DNA of 55,504 bases from a virus, in IMG/VR virus record IMGVR_UViG_3300027749_000136, positions 1-55,504 of that record; one strand, written 5' to 3'. The position numbers and the translations under genes are program-made. Shown here one piece after another: positions 7,145 through 15,206 of the stretch (position 1 is the first letter of the stretch; each line of letters starts with the position of its first letter). The notes beneath the pieces were generated by a model. That model was given only the letters and a program-made list of their open reading frames with translations, was not told the origin of the DNA and made no database searches.

Positions 7145-7961
7145 TTAATTTCTTTATAATTTCGTCAGTTAAAAACTTGTCGTTAACATAATGGAACACT
7201 CCACGTTGTTTAAAATTATTCAAATATAATTCGTGAGTATCAGTAAAGTTAATTAACAACTGACTTAGGCAAGATTCGGGAATCGGGTCCCATCCCTGTA
7301 ATGCTGGTTTTAAATGTGTAAAAGTAAATGGACTATTTTTGTTTGTAATAACGTCATCAATTCCTAATAAAGTAGCAGCTATTGCAATTGACACATCAAG
7401 ACTATAAAAATTCTGCATGTTTTTAGGAGCAACAGTATAATACATTTTCTCCCAATTGTATGTTATAAATTCTAACAATTTAAAAAATTCAAGAGCAGTA
7501 TCTGACTTTCTAAAATAACACATACCTGAATATAGATTTGGTAAGTCATTAGCCACAAACATTTTTCTATATGTAGAATTATCAATCACACGATTTTTAT
7601 AATCAACTACTAACGATGTAAACACTAAATTTCGATCGTTGACAAAATCCCATACACCTTCAATATTATCTAGTACTAACATATCAGTATCAAATATTAT
7701 AGTTTTATCGTAAGGGCTAGCGTAATAAAGTTTCCATCTATTTTCAACTTTCCATGTACTATTAGATGCCGCATCATTAAATGGAATTGGAATTATTTTA
7801 TCAAATGCTGACTGATATTCTTCAGGGATTGAATCATTAGTGACAATACTGATATTATTAATATTGGGCTGAGTTGCTTTAATACTTAATGCCAATGCAT
7901 ATGCTTGTCGGACATAATCAACATCACTATTTTGAGCAAGAACTAAAAACCCTTTACTCAT
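7137..7961 (-). CDS. Glycosyltransferase, GT8-like
   Basis: A 274-residue protein beginning with a beta-strand and turn (GFLVLAQNSD), then ALALSIKATQ, SIVTND and YDKTIIFDTDMLVLDNI. The DTD at residues 91-93 after a hydrophobic strand is the classic DxD of GT-A retaining enzymes similar to family GT8. NLYSGMCYFRKSD matches the acceptor-side region. It is paralogous to the next gene upstream (same start, spacing and DxD placement) but not closely related to the two DGD-type enzymes downstream. It is cytoplasmic by composition. The target is not evident. Confidence 0.72.
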   Translation of the reverse strand: MSKGFLVLAQNSDVDYVRQAYALALSIKATQPNINNISIVTNDSIPEEYQSAFDKIIPIPFNDAASNSTWKVENRWKLYYASPYDKTIIFDTDMLVLDNIEGVWDFVNDRNLVFTSLVVDYKNRVIDNSTYRKMFVANDLPNLYSGMCYFRKSDTALEFFKLLEFITYNWEKMYYTVAPKNMQNFYSLDVSIAIAATLLGIDDVITNKNSPFTFTHLKPALQGWDPIPESCLSQLLINFTDTHELYLNNFKQRGVFHYVNDKFLTDEIIKKLNV

Positions 7962-8797
7962 TTAGCAGTCCCCATATCTATACATCTTGTTAAACTATAT
8001 TTGTTCATAACATGCATATCTAAACTATCTGTTTTAGTAGCTATAAATTCACCAAAGTAGTTTTTCTTTTCTACTAAAAATTTTAAAGAATTTTCTTTTA
8101 TTTCTATTAGCAGGTCTCTATCAAGAGTATAATTCATCTTTCCGGGAAGCTCTGCAAAAAATTCTTTCCCCATTATATGTATTGCTATACTAAATGCAAA
8201 ATCATTTCTAAAAATTGCAGAATCAATGTTATATAACGACCTATAGTAAGACCAATTTTCTTTTATGTAATTGACAATATCAAAAAATGATTTATTAGTG
8301 GAAGTTTTTTTAAAATAAAATGTAGTTGCCCAATAAAACGGAATTGAATATTGATTCAAATATTTAAAGCTACTGTCATCTCTCCATTGCGCTAGATCAA
8401 AGCTATTAGAATAGATTAAAAAATCATTCTGATTATTCCATATGTTTGATAAATTACTACTACTAATAATATAGTCACTATCAATAACTAGTGTTTCGTC
8501 GTATGGGGTTAAATTATAACAATCAGACCGTGATAAGTTTTTCCATACCAATGTTTTTGACGATAATGTTCCGTCGTAGAATTGTTTAGTTTGATCTGTG
8601 TCAGTCCATATAGGTATAATATTATCAAATACTTCATCAGCGTCTGGCTGGCTTGCTAATAACCAGTCTTTGCTGTCTGTCACTAGGCTAACTGGAACAT
8701 TTAAATATTGTTTTACCCGCTTGGCTGCAAATAGTGAGATTTTAGCATAATCAATCTCACTGTTGTTTTGAGCAAAAATTAATACGCCACGTGTCAT
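7958..8797 (-). CDS. Glycosyltransferase, GT8-like
   Basis: A 279-residue paralogue of the downstream gene: GVLIFAQNNSEIDYAK, PVSLVTDS, then YDETLVIDSDYIISSSNL with DSD at residues 106-108. The acceptor side has PFYWATTFYFKKTST, equivalent to the neighbour's LYSGMCYFRKSD. Sequence identity between the two looks modest, so they may use different sugars or acceptors. It overlaps both neighbouring genes by 4 bases (ATGA-type coupling). Confidence 0.7.
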   Translation of the reverse strand: MTRGVLIFAQNNSEIDYAKISLFAAKRVKQYLNVPVSLVTDSKDWLLASQPDADEVFDNIIPIWTDTDQTKQFYDGTLSSKTLVWKNLSRSDCYNLTPYDETLVIDSDYIISSSNLSNIWNNQNDFLIYSNSFDLAQWRDDSSFKYLNQYSIPFYWATTFYFKKTSTNKSFFDIVNYIKENWSYYRSLYNIDSAIFRNDFAFSIAIHIMGKEFFAELPGKMNYTLDRDLLIEIKENSLKFLVEKKNYFGEFIATKTDSLDMHVMNKYSLTRCIDMGTAK

Positions 8798-9141
8798 AAA
8801 TTAATTAAATCTTCAACTTTTCTTTTAGACTTAATTGATCCATATTTAGACAAATACGTATTAGTTGCTAATGTATAAACTTCTCGTAAATTGTCTAAAA
8901 ATTCTTTTAAATTTTTAACATTTAACGGAATATAATTATCATCTAAAATAATAGATTCGTTATCTCCGAGCTCAATTAACGTATGTACGAATACTATCAA
9001 TTCTCGTGTCACTGTGAAACTCGAACCTTGAAAATAATATATAAGACTTTGTTGATATTCTTCTAATGCTGTTTTCCTAAGATTACTTAGGGTAGCCATA
9101 TAATTGGCTGTTTGAAATGCTTTTTCTATTCGTTCGTCCAC
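8794..9141 (-). CDS. Small hypothetical protein, first gene of glycosyltransferase operon
   Basis: A 115-residue, mainly helical protein starting at a GTG with GGAGG in front of it. It contains SNLRKTALEEYQQSLIYYFQGSSF and FLDNLREVYTLATNTYLSK with no known motif. It lies directly downstream of a sigma70-type promoter that overlaps a palindrome. Being the first gene next to an operator-like site it could be a regulator, but no DNA-binding motif is visible and I leave it unassigned. Confidence 0.6.
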   Translation of the reverse strand: MDERIEKAFQTANYMATLSNLRKTALEEYQQSLIYYFQGSSFTVTRELIVFVHTLIELGDNESIILDDNYIPLNVKNLKEFLDNLREVYTLATNTYLSKYGSIKSKRKVEDLINL

Positions 9142-9155
9142 AGAGACCTCCAGAT

Positions 9156-9180
9156 TAACTACTATACAGTATAGTAGTTA
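9156..9180. repeat. 25-bp palindrome over the -10 region, operator candidate
   Basis: TAACTACTATAC (9156-9167), a central A (9168) and GTATAGTAGTTA (9169-9180) form perfect 12-base arms. The left half contains the -10 box of the minus-strand promoter and the right half fills most of the spacer. A site like this would suit a dimeric repressor or form a cruciform or RNA hairpin. Confidence 0.75.
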
Positions 9181-9189
9181 TCTTGTCAA
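9161..9189 (-). promoter_or_regulatory. Sigma70-type promoter of the glycosyltransferase operon
   Basis: On the minus strand TTGACA (9189-9184) is separated by 17 bp from TATAGT (9166-9161). The GTG start of the first gene lies 20 bases further. This resembles the promoters at 583 and 38946, so the operon is probably read early by host polymerase. Confidence 0.78.
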
Positions 9190-9205
9190 TGGTAGTTGGA
9201 GGTAA

Positions 9206-9231
9206 AATCCTGACTGCGTAGCAGTAGGATT
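9206..9231 (-). terminator. Hairpin at the end of the tail fibre cluster
   Basis: AATCCT-ACTGC arms (9206-9217, one bulged G) pair with GCAGT-AGGATT (9221-9231) around a GTA loop. It overlaps the stop codon of the last fibre gene. On the minus strand a short TTTT run begins in the stem and continues past it, so it is a plausible but weak terminator separating late fibre genes from the early glycosyltransferase operon. Confidence 0.55.
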
Positions 9232-10147
9232 ATGATAAGCCGGTGCCGCTAGCAGTTGGACTTGCTACAGATACATTCGAGCCGCTTGGGCGATATTGTG
9301 AAACAATGCTGTTTAATGTAGGAGTTACATTTTCATCAAAGTTTGGATCACCGAGGTCGTTATCCTGGAATTCAATTGTTAAAATAATCTGTGTACTATC
9401 TACGCTTTTTCTTGCTCTTATTACATAAAGATTTTCAGCGTACGAACCAGACGGTGCTGATTTTTGTCCAATAATTTGATTACTTGTAGTTAAGTCATTA
9501 AAACCTATATTTGACCCTGTTGCACTTGCCCCAGTATACGTAGTTTGGGTATAGTTCATAACAAACTCACCCATTTGTGTAAACATTAGACTCCATGTGT
9601 TATTTTTAGAACTTCCGCTAGTTATATTAGCAGCAATTCTAATTGAGCCGCCAGCATTGAAAAAATATTTTAAATTATTTAATGAGCCGCCGCCTGATGT
9701 TGAACCTGTTATTGCCACTGTATGCGTTAATGTACCATTCCAAGCTGAAGTTTGAGATCCTGTGACTAACCCTTCAGACGAATACTGACCACCTACATTA
9801 TCAATATCTATAGATGTTTTATTAGAATTAACTGTACTTGCAAATAGTGCAAATTGATTTCTTAAAGCTTCTGTTATTGTTGCGCCGCTAGTCGGCACTA
9901 CTAAATTACGACCATCATTTGCTGAGGTTGAGCCAACTGCCGAACCAATTTGGTGTTGTCTTGCTTTAACTAGATCAGTACGTAGATTAAACCATTGCAA
10001 TGCTGTTATAATCGATCCAGCAGTTGTGTCCGATGATAAAAGAGATTGCCCGTATCCGTCGGCGTTTGCACCTATGACGCTATCTACAATAGATCTAATG
10101 CTATTGTAATCAGTATTTTGAATTAGTTGTCCAACACCTGCTGTCAT
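9230..10147 (-). CDS. Putative virion structural protein, end of fibre cluster
   Basis: A 305-residue protein rich in T, S, N and G. The N-terminus (GVGQLIQNTDYNSIRSIVDSVIG) and LQWFNLRTDLVKARQHQIGSAV are familiar from marine T4-like phage structural proteins, and the rest is beta-rich with low-complexity stretches. It is last in the fibre and baseplate operon, 9 bases after the preceding gene. No catalytic motif or signal peptide is visible. A fibre tip or fibre-associated protein is the most likely role, by context. Confidence 0.6.
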   Translation of the reverse strand: MTAGVGQLIQNTDYNSIRSIVDSVIGANADGYGQSLLSSDTTAGSIITALQWFNLRTDLVKARQHQIGSAVGSTSANDGRNLVVPTSGATITEALRNQFALFASTVNSNKTSIDIDNVGGQYSSEGLVTGSQTSAWNGTLTHTVAITGSTSGGGSLNNLKYFFNAGGSIRIAANITSGSSKNNTWSLMFTQMGEFVMNYTQTTYTGASATGSNIGFNDLTTSNQIIGQKSAPSGSYAENLYVIRARKSVDSTQIILTIEFQDNDLGDPNFDENVTPTLNSIVSQYRPSGSNVSVASPTASGTGLS

Positions 10148-10156
10148 TTTTATTCC

Positions 10157-11299
10157 TTACAATATAATTGATTCAATTAGCTTTTCGCTAGCATCGTCAC
10201 TAGATTCTAAAGCTACTGCAAACACGCCACTAGCATGTGGAACTGCTACAGTAGCACACCCGTTGTCTGCTGCAATCAATTCATCGCCTTTATTAACTCG
10301 ACCTATAACTTTAACTGGAACGCGACCTTTTAATGCAACTGGGGTTCCTCCCTTTAATTCACTATTCATTAAATACGCAGGATTAGTAGATACTGCTCCA
10401 ATTGCACGTTTACCCCATCTGCTTGCTGTAATTTCTTTGTTGCCACCAATTATAACAACTGTACCAGGAGCATATTCTGCATCTGCAAGATAATGTTCAG
10501 CTAAGTCAGCATATTTTGCACTAGACGCTACTCCCTGAAATACATTAGCAAATATGTCGCCGCTACCGTTTCTTGCGGCAACTGTATTACCAGTTGCAGC
10601 ATTGGCAGTTGCTGTTCTACTAGTGCCGTCTACATTCAATGCTTCAGCCTTTAACGAATTACTAGCAGTTCCCCAAAATCTATGACTAGTAGTAGTAATA
10701 CCAGATATTCCAGTATTAACTAATGTTAATCCCTTTTTAATATTTGCAAAACCAATTTTAGAATTAATTGCATTATCTAACGTAAATTCGTCTGCTGAAA
10801 TTATGTAAGTTGTCACATCGTTAACTACTGCTGACATGATAGCATGTGGTTGGTTAGTGTCATCTATTACTGTTTCAGATACAAATTGAGTGACTCCTTG
10901 ACCAGAGGCTGTTTGTGGACCAATTAACACATACCCGCCAGCGGCCGATTTAGCATAAAGCTGGCTGTTTGCATCATCAAACCAAAAATCTCCAGTGCTT
11001 AACCCCGACGGTGCAGTGCCGCCAATTTCGGCTCCACCGGTAGTTCTCCATTTATTGTTTTTATCAAAAAATTTAAGTTTATTTTTGTCACTATCATACC
11101 AAAGCTGGCCGCTTAGTGGACGAGGAGGTTCGCCGGTGCCTGAGAAATTTTCTAATAAATTTACGAAATTTTCATTTTGTACTTCTCCATAGCCAGCATA
11201 ATTTTTACCGATTAATTTAATATCGAGAGTGCTGTTTATAGTACCGTCTTCGACAACAGTTATTTCTGTTCCATTATATCTATTAATGCTGTATGGCAT
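10157..11299 (-). CDS. Tail fibre-like protein (shared N-module, YADLAE C-domain)
   Basis: A 380-residue protein. Residues 1-100 carry the module shared by three neighbouring genes: LIGKNYAGYGEVQNENF, LLENF and LSGQLWYDSDKNKLK. This presumably attaches each protein to the baseplate or to one another. The C-terminal 130 residues begin KYADLAEHYLADAEYAPGTV and continue with STNPAYLMNS and VPVKVIGRV; the same domain ends the protein at 15207-16307. AAGGGG precedes the ATG and a late-promoter-like element lies at 11318-11329. Receptor binding or adapter function is inferred. Confidence 0.68.
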   Translation of the reverse strand: MPYSINRYNGTEITVVEDGTINSTLDIKLIGKNYAGYGEVQNENFVNLLENFSGTGEPPRPLSGQLWYDSDKNKLKFFDKNNKWRTTGGAEIGGTAPSGLSTGDFWFDDANSQLYAKSAAGGYVLIGPQTASGQGVTQFVSETVIDDTNQPHAIMSAVVNDVTTYIISADEFTLDNAINSKIGFANIKKGLTLVNTGISGITTTSHRFWGTASNSLKAEALNVDGTSRTATANAATGNTVAARNGSGDIFANVFQGVASSAKYADLAEHYLADAEYAPGTVVIIGGNKEITASRWGKRAIGAVSTNPAYLMNSELKGGTPVALKGRVPVKVIGRVNKGDELIAADNGCATVAVPHASGVFAVALESSDDASEKLIESIIL

Positions 11300-11317
11300 T
11301 CGTGCTACCCCTTAACT

Positions 11318-11329
11318 TTATATATTTAG
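11318..11329 (-). promoter_or_regulatory. Late-promoter-like element CTAAATATATAA
   Basis: On the minus strand CTAAATATATAA lies in the short gap between two fibre genes, about 18 bases before the ATG at 11299 and ahead of an AAGGGG ribosome binding site. It matches the TAAATA core of T4 late promoters. Confidence 0.5.
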
Positions 11330-12426
11330 TTCAAATCTTGCCAACCGCTTGGCGTATAAGTTTGTACTGCATCAGTGCTAGTATTATAAATTAACTCTCC
11401 GTAATTTGCAGAGCTTAATGTTCGTGCATCACGGGTTGTAGTTGTATACTGTGGCAATTTAAACTGCGAACTGGCTCTAAAACTTCCGTTAACATCTAAC
11501 GTATAGCTAGGATTTTCATTAAAAATACCAACTCTTTCAGTTATGCTTTTAGCTGTTATTGCATCCTTTGTTCCGCCAGAATTTTTAACTCTAATCTTAT
11601 AATCTTGTCCAGAATTATTGCTAATGATTGTAAGAGCTGCAGTATTAGCGGAAATTTCAAAATTTTGATTAGGGCCAAGTATCAATGGCAATGCATTTTG
11701 TATAGTAAGTGTTCCTGCTGAGCTATTACCAGCAGGATCTACTTTATTCATAAAATCATCAGCAGTGTAAGTTAATGTGCCTTGTAAATTAGCCACTCGA
11801 TCTGCTTCGCTTGCTCTAACATTAAACTTCATCCCTGAAAGGGTACCTGCGTTAAACCCAGGTTTAATTGTACCGCTAAACCCAGATATTACACTTTTTG
11901 GTTCAAATTCTACAGAGCTTTTACTAAAAATTCCAAGTAATATATCACCTACCCACAACTTAACAACTACTCTAAGTGCATTATTTGAGTCATAGATAGA
12001 CTCAGCGGTTAGTCCAGATTTTCCCTGACTATCATTCCATATTTTACTAGCTTCGTATCGGTTGTTGGCTGACGAATAAAAATACAAGCGATTTTCTAAA
12101 CTATCAATCCACATATCACCCTGAACAACGTTGACAGGAGGTGTGCCTTGTACAATAGGTCCACTGCCTATTCTAAATCCTTGTCCATCGTATACTTTTA
12201 ATCTGTTTGTAGCAGTATCAAACCAAATTTGTCCTGCTATGGGGTTGTTAGGTGAAGATGTATTAGCAAAATTTTCTAATAATTTTACTAAATTTTCATT
12301 AAAAAATTCGCCGTAGCCTGCTACGTTTTTACCTATAAGAGTAAGATCAGTAGCTGTTTGATCAACTGTACTGTCAACAATTTCAGTTAACAACGAACCG
12401 TCTGTTTTATTAATTTTGTAAGTCAT
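11326..12426 (-). CDS. Tail fibre-like protein with shared N-terminal module
   Basis: A 366-residue paralogue. The N-module has LTLIGKNVAGYGEFFNENL, LLENFANTSSP and IAGQIWFDTATNRLK, followed by a second short WIDSLENRLYFYS unit that repeats the same pattern. The C-terminal part is different from the neighbours: ERVGIFNENPSYTLDVNGSFRAS then TRDARTLSSANYGELIYNTS, a pattern common in fibres that trimerise through a beta-prism. The start shares one base with the preceding stop (TAATG). Host-range specificity is a plausible role. Confidence 0.65.
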   Translation of the reverse strand: MTYKINKTDGSLLTEIVDSTVDQTATDLTLIGKNVAGYGEFFNENLVKLLENFANTSSPNNPIAGQIWFDTATNRLKVYDGQGFRIGSGPIVQGTPPVNVVQGDMWIDSLENRLYFYSSANNRYEASKIWNDSQGKSGLTAESIYDSNNALRVVVKLWVGDILLGIFSKSSVEFEPKSVISGFSGTIKPGFNAGTLSGMKFNVRASEADRVANLQGTLTYTADDFMNKVDPAGNSSAGTLTIQNALPLILGPNQNFEISANTAALTIISNNSGQDYKIRVKNSGGTKDAITAKSITERVGIFNENPSYTLDVNGSFRASSQFKLPQYTTTTRDARTLSSANYGELIYNTSTDAVQTYTPSGWQDLN

Positions 12427-14549
12427 TAATCAATCCTACCAGTGAAAATTATATAGTTTATTGTTAAGTAAGGATTCATAACATTTAAAGGAACATCAAT
12501 TTGTGTGGAATCAACAGGGCCGGCATTTGGTAGTAATCTTGAAAATCCTTCAGTTAGTTGCGAAGTTTTTCCTACTGCATTATCATCAATAATATCTACC
12601 GAGCCCGTAGTGTCAATAGTTGGTGCATAGAATTGTGTTCCATTGCTACCTGTTAAATTGTGAGTATGCTGTGGTAAGTTTTTAGTCTGAACTGACTTTT
12701 CTTCGTTGCCATTTGCTAATCCTACAGTATCAGCAGTTACATCGGTCACTCGATTAGCCATTGTTCCTATAGTAGGTCCGGCAGTATTACCGTCCGGTAA
12801 TAACGGAACAGCTATATCGTTATTCATGTTGTCAGCACCTAAAGGAAATCTACCTCTAAGATCAGGTAATCGAAAAGTTGATACTCCAATATATGGATTA
12901 GATCCTTTATATATGTTTCCTATAACCGAATATAATGTGGCATACTGACTAATTTGTACTTCAGCACCATCACACATTAAGTACCCCGAAGGAATACTAG
13001 TACTTGCGCCGGCAAACGGCATTATACATCCAACTGGTACAAATGGCAATTTAGATAAAAATGTATTTTTGGTAATTTTCTTTAGGCCGGTACCAACTCG
13101 ATTAATTAATAACTCATCAGTAGACAACGAATCAAATGCTTGATCTTTTGTGGAAATAACGTCTGTACTTAGTACAGTATTAAAAATTGCAACACCGCCT
13201 AACTGAGCACCGTTAAAACTAACAGTATTACTTGAGATATCACCGGTTAATGAAAAATCAGTAGAGCTAGTTAGTCGAGATGCGGTACCAGTCACTGATC
13301 CGTTGAACGCTCCAGAGAACGAACCTCTAAATACTGTTGATAAGTCTTCATTACCTATTGTGTTAGCGTATATTGTTTTGTATCTTAAAGAATTAGTTCC
13401 TAAGTCGTATAAATTATTTGCAGAGGGGCGTATATTATTAGATGTTAAATTTCCGGATATGTTTGCACCAGTACCAACATATAATGTTTTTGCTATACTG
13501 GCGCCACCTGCCGTAGTAATACTTCCAGTTGTTAAATTAGTAGAGTCAGTTATAGCATTAACAATTAATCCATCACTTGTTTGTATTTTTCCAATAACAT
13601 CTAATGCTTCTGTAGGATTAGTTTTATTAATACCAACAGTGGTTCCAGTCACGGTTAATACATCTTTTAACGTTCCAGATTGATTAACTCTTACATAAAT
13701 TGTAGAGCCTTCTGTTTTATTGTATAATACAGTAGATCCGTTAGAATTATTCGATAATACTGTGTTTAAATCAGCACCTATGGTCAGTCCAACATTATTT
13801 CGTATGTTAATACCAAATCCAGTTGTATTAGTTACATCAGTTCTTAAGAAACTATTTGCATCTAATCCCTCTGCATAGCCAGAAACTACTAATTTGTCTG
13901 CCCTATCAGCTGTGCCCCAAAATTTGTTAAGCATTGTTCCGTTAAGATCAAAGTCTTTTGATGACATGTTGATGCCTTGATTAATCCCGATAAAGCCTTC
14001 AATAACAGCTTTAGGAGTAAATGCATCTTTACTAACAATTGCAACAGTTTGGCCGCTAATAATAAAACTTAGAATTGTGTGCGGATTATTTGATGCATCA
14101 TATACAACATCAACTTTAGGACCAGTTTGAGCACCTTCACTAAATTGCGGGCCTACTAAAATCCAATTTGATCCAGACCACAAATATAATTGTTGATTAG
14201 AAGTATCTACCCAAAGATCACCAATAACTGCACTAGTTGGACGAACAATTTTTTTAGTGACGTTGCCAGCAGCTACCCAATTAGTGCCGTCCCATACCTT
14301 TAGCTGAGGTTGTGATGGAATATTATTAATATTGGTATCATACCAAAGTTGTCCAATGATCGGATTAGGCGGTGCCGTTGCCTTTGCAAAATTTTCTAAT
14401 AAATGTAAAAAATTTTCTGCTAGGCTTTTTGCATAGCCAGTATAATTCTTTCCAACAAATCCTAAACTAGTTTCTTGATTTATTGCTTGATCTGCAACGG
14501 TTATACTGCCGTAGTTTGTAAGATCTGAATGGTCTATTTGATAAGACAT
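12426..14549 (-). CDS. Tail fibre protein with phage tail collar domain
   Basis: A 707-residue protein. The N-module (LGFVGKNYTGYAKSLAENF, LLENFAKATAPPNP, IIGQLWYDTN) is shared with the next two genes. The middle has repetitive beta segments. At about residues 503-575 is a phage tail collar domain: PVGCIMPFAGAS, SGYLMCDGAEV, and TFRLPDLRGRFPLG. The C-terminus has QTKNLPQHTHNLTG and ends MNPYLTINYIIFTGRID, the usual end of collar-type fibres such as T4 gp12-like short fibres. It is coupled to the preceding gene by TAATG. Confidence 0.85.
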   Translation of the reverse strand: MSYQIDHSDLTNYGSITVADQAINQETSLGFVGKNYTGYAKSLAENFLHLLENFAKATAPPNPIIGQLWYDTNINNIPSQPQLKVWDGTNWVAAGNVTKKIVRPTSAVIGDLWVDTSNQQLYLWSGSNWILVGPQFSEGAQTGPKVDVVYDASNNPHTILSFIISGQTVAIVSKDAFTPKAVIEGFIGINQGINMSSKDFDLNGTMLNKFWGTADRADKLVVSGYAEGLDANSFLRTDVTNTTGFGINIRNNVGLTIGADLNTVLSNNSNGSTVLYNKTEGSTIYVRVNQSGTLKDVLTVTGTTVGINKTNPTEALDVIGKIQTSDGLIVNAITDSTNLTTGSITTAGGASIAKTLYVGTGANISGNLTSNNIRPSANNLYDLGTNSLRYKTIYANTIGNEDLSTVFRGSFSGAFNGSVTGTASRLTSSTDFSLTGDISSNTVSFNGAQLGGVAIFNTVLSTDVISTKDQAFDSLSTDELLINRVGTGLKKITKNTFLSKLPFVPVGCIMPFAGASTSIPSGYLMCDGAEVQISQYATLYSVIGNIYKGSNPYIGVSTFRLPDLRGRFPLGADNMNNDIAVPLLPDGNTAGPTIGTMANRVTDVTADTVGLANGNEEKSVQTKNLPQHTHNLTGSNGTQFYAPTIDTTGSVDIIDDNAVGKTSQLTEGFSRLLPNAGPVDSTQIDVPLNVMNPYLTINYIIFTGRID

Positions 14550-15160
14550 TATACTACCTCACTTAGACCAGTTAAACTTTGAATCCGTACTGTATAGTCA
14601 ATTTGAATTAATCTATTCAAAGATTTTTGTACAGGATGAAAAATAACATGAGTCAATAGCTTGCTTGTTCCTGTATTACTGTAAGATTTTAATCCCAGTT
14701 CATCAAACACATAAGTGTTGTTTGATAAGGCTGAATTATCAAATGCATCTTGATTATTTGGCTCGCCGTAGTCCAATAAACAAGTGACAAATACATCAGT
14801 GTAATTGGTCCCAGTCACATGTCTAGTTTCAATTTTATTTCGAATAGGGTCTAAATTTACAGTTGCTCTATCGTCAACCACTTTAGAATAAGTTTTATTG
14901 TAGAGATCGGCATTTGTACCTGTACTGTTTGGTGTCAAGTATGTTATTATTCCAGTAGGATCAATAGTTGTACCGCCATTGCCAAAAGACATTTCATATA
15001 TAAAACCCTGCCCAGCATTAGCTATACTCTCAGCTAATGAGATGCTCATGTTTTCATAGTGAATAGCATTACGTTTATTAACAAATACTTCTCCAGTGTC
15101 TGGATTATGTATCTTAATATGTCCTTCGATGTGTATTCCTGATAAGTCTTTACCTTGCAT
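14549..15160 (-). CDS. Conserved virion-associated protein, function unknown
   Basis: A 203-residue protein starting MQGKDLSGIHIEGHIKIHNP with VNKRNAIHYENMSISLAESIA and FGNGGTTIDPTGIITYLTPN. I recall similar small beta-rich proteins next to collar fibres in pelagiphages and cyanophages, annotated only as structural. The composition suggests a baseplate-to-fibre connector. It is followed by the collar fibre with a one-base overlap and preceded by a late-promoter-like element. Confidence 0.62.
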   Translation of the reverse strand: MQGKDLSGIHIEGHIKIHNPDTGEVFVNKRNAIHYENMSISLAESIANAGQGFIYEMSFGNGGTTIDPTGIITYLTPNSTGTNADLYNKTYSKVVDDRATVNLDPIRNKIETRHVTGTNYTDVFVTCLLDYGEPNNQDAFDNSALSNNTYVFDELGLKSYSNTGTSKLLTHVIFHPVQKSLNRLIQIDYTVRIQSLTGLSEVV

Positions 15161-15175
15161 ATTATGTCTCTTTTT

Positions 15176-15184
15176 TATATTTAC
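15176..15184 (-). promoter_or_regulatory. Late-promoter-like element GTAAATATA
   Basis: On the minus strand GTAAATATA lies about 15 bases before the ATG at 15160, in the gap between two virion genes. The TAAATA core fits the T4-type late signal, but this one is close to the start and has only AGAGA as a ribosome binding site. Confidence 0.4.
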
Positions 15185-15206
15185 CTAATATTAATAACTG
15201 CATATA

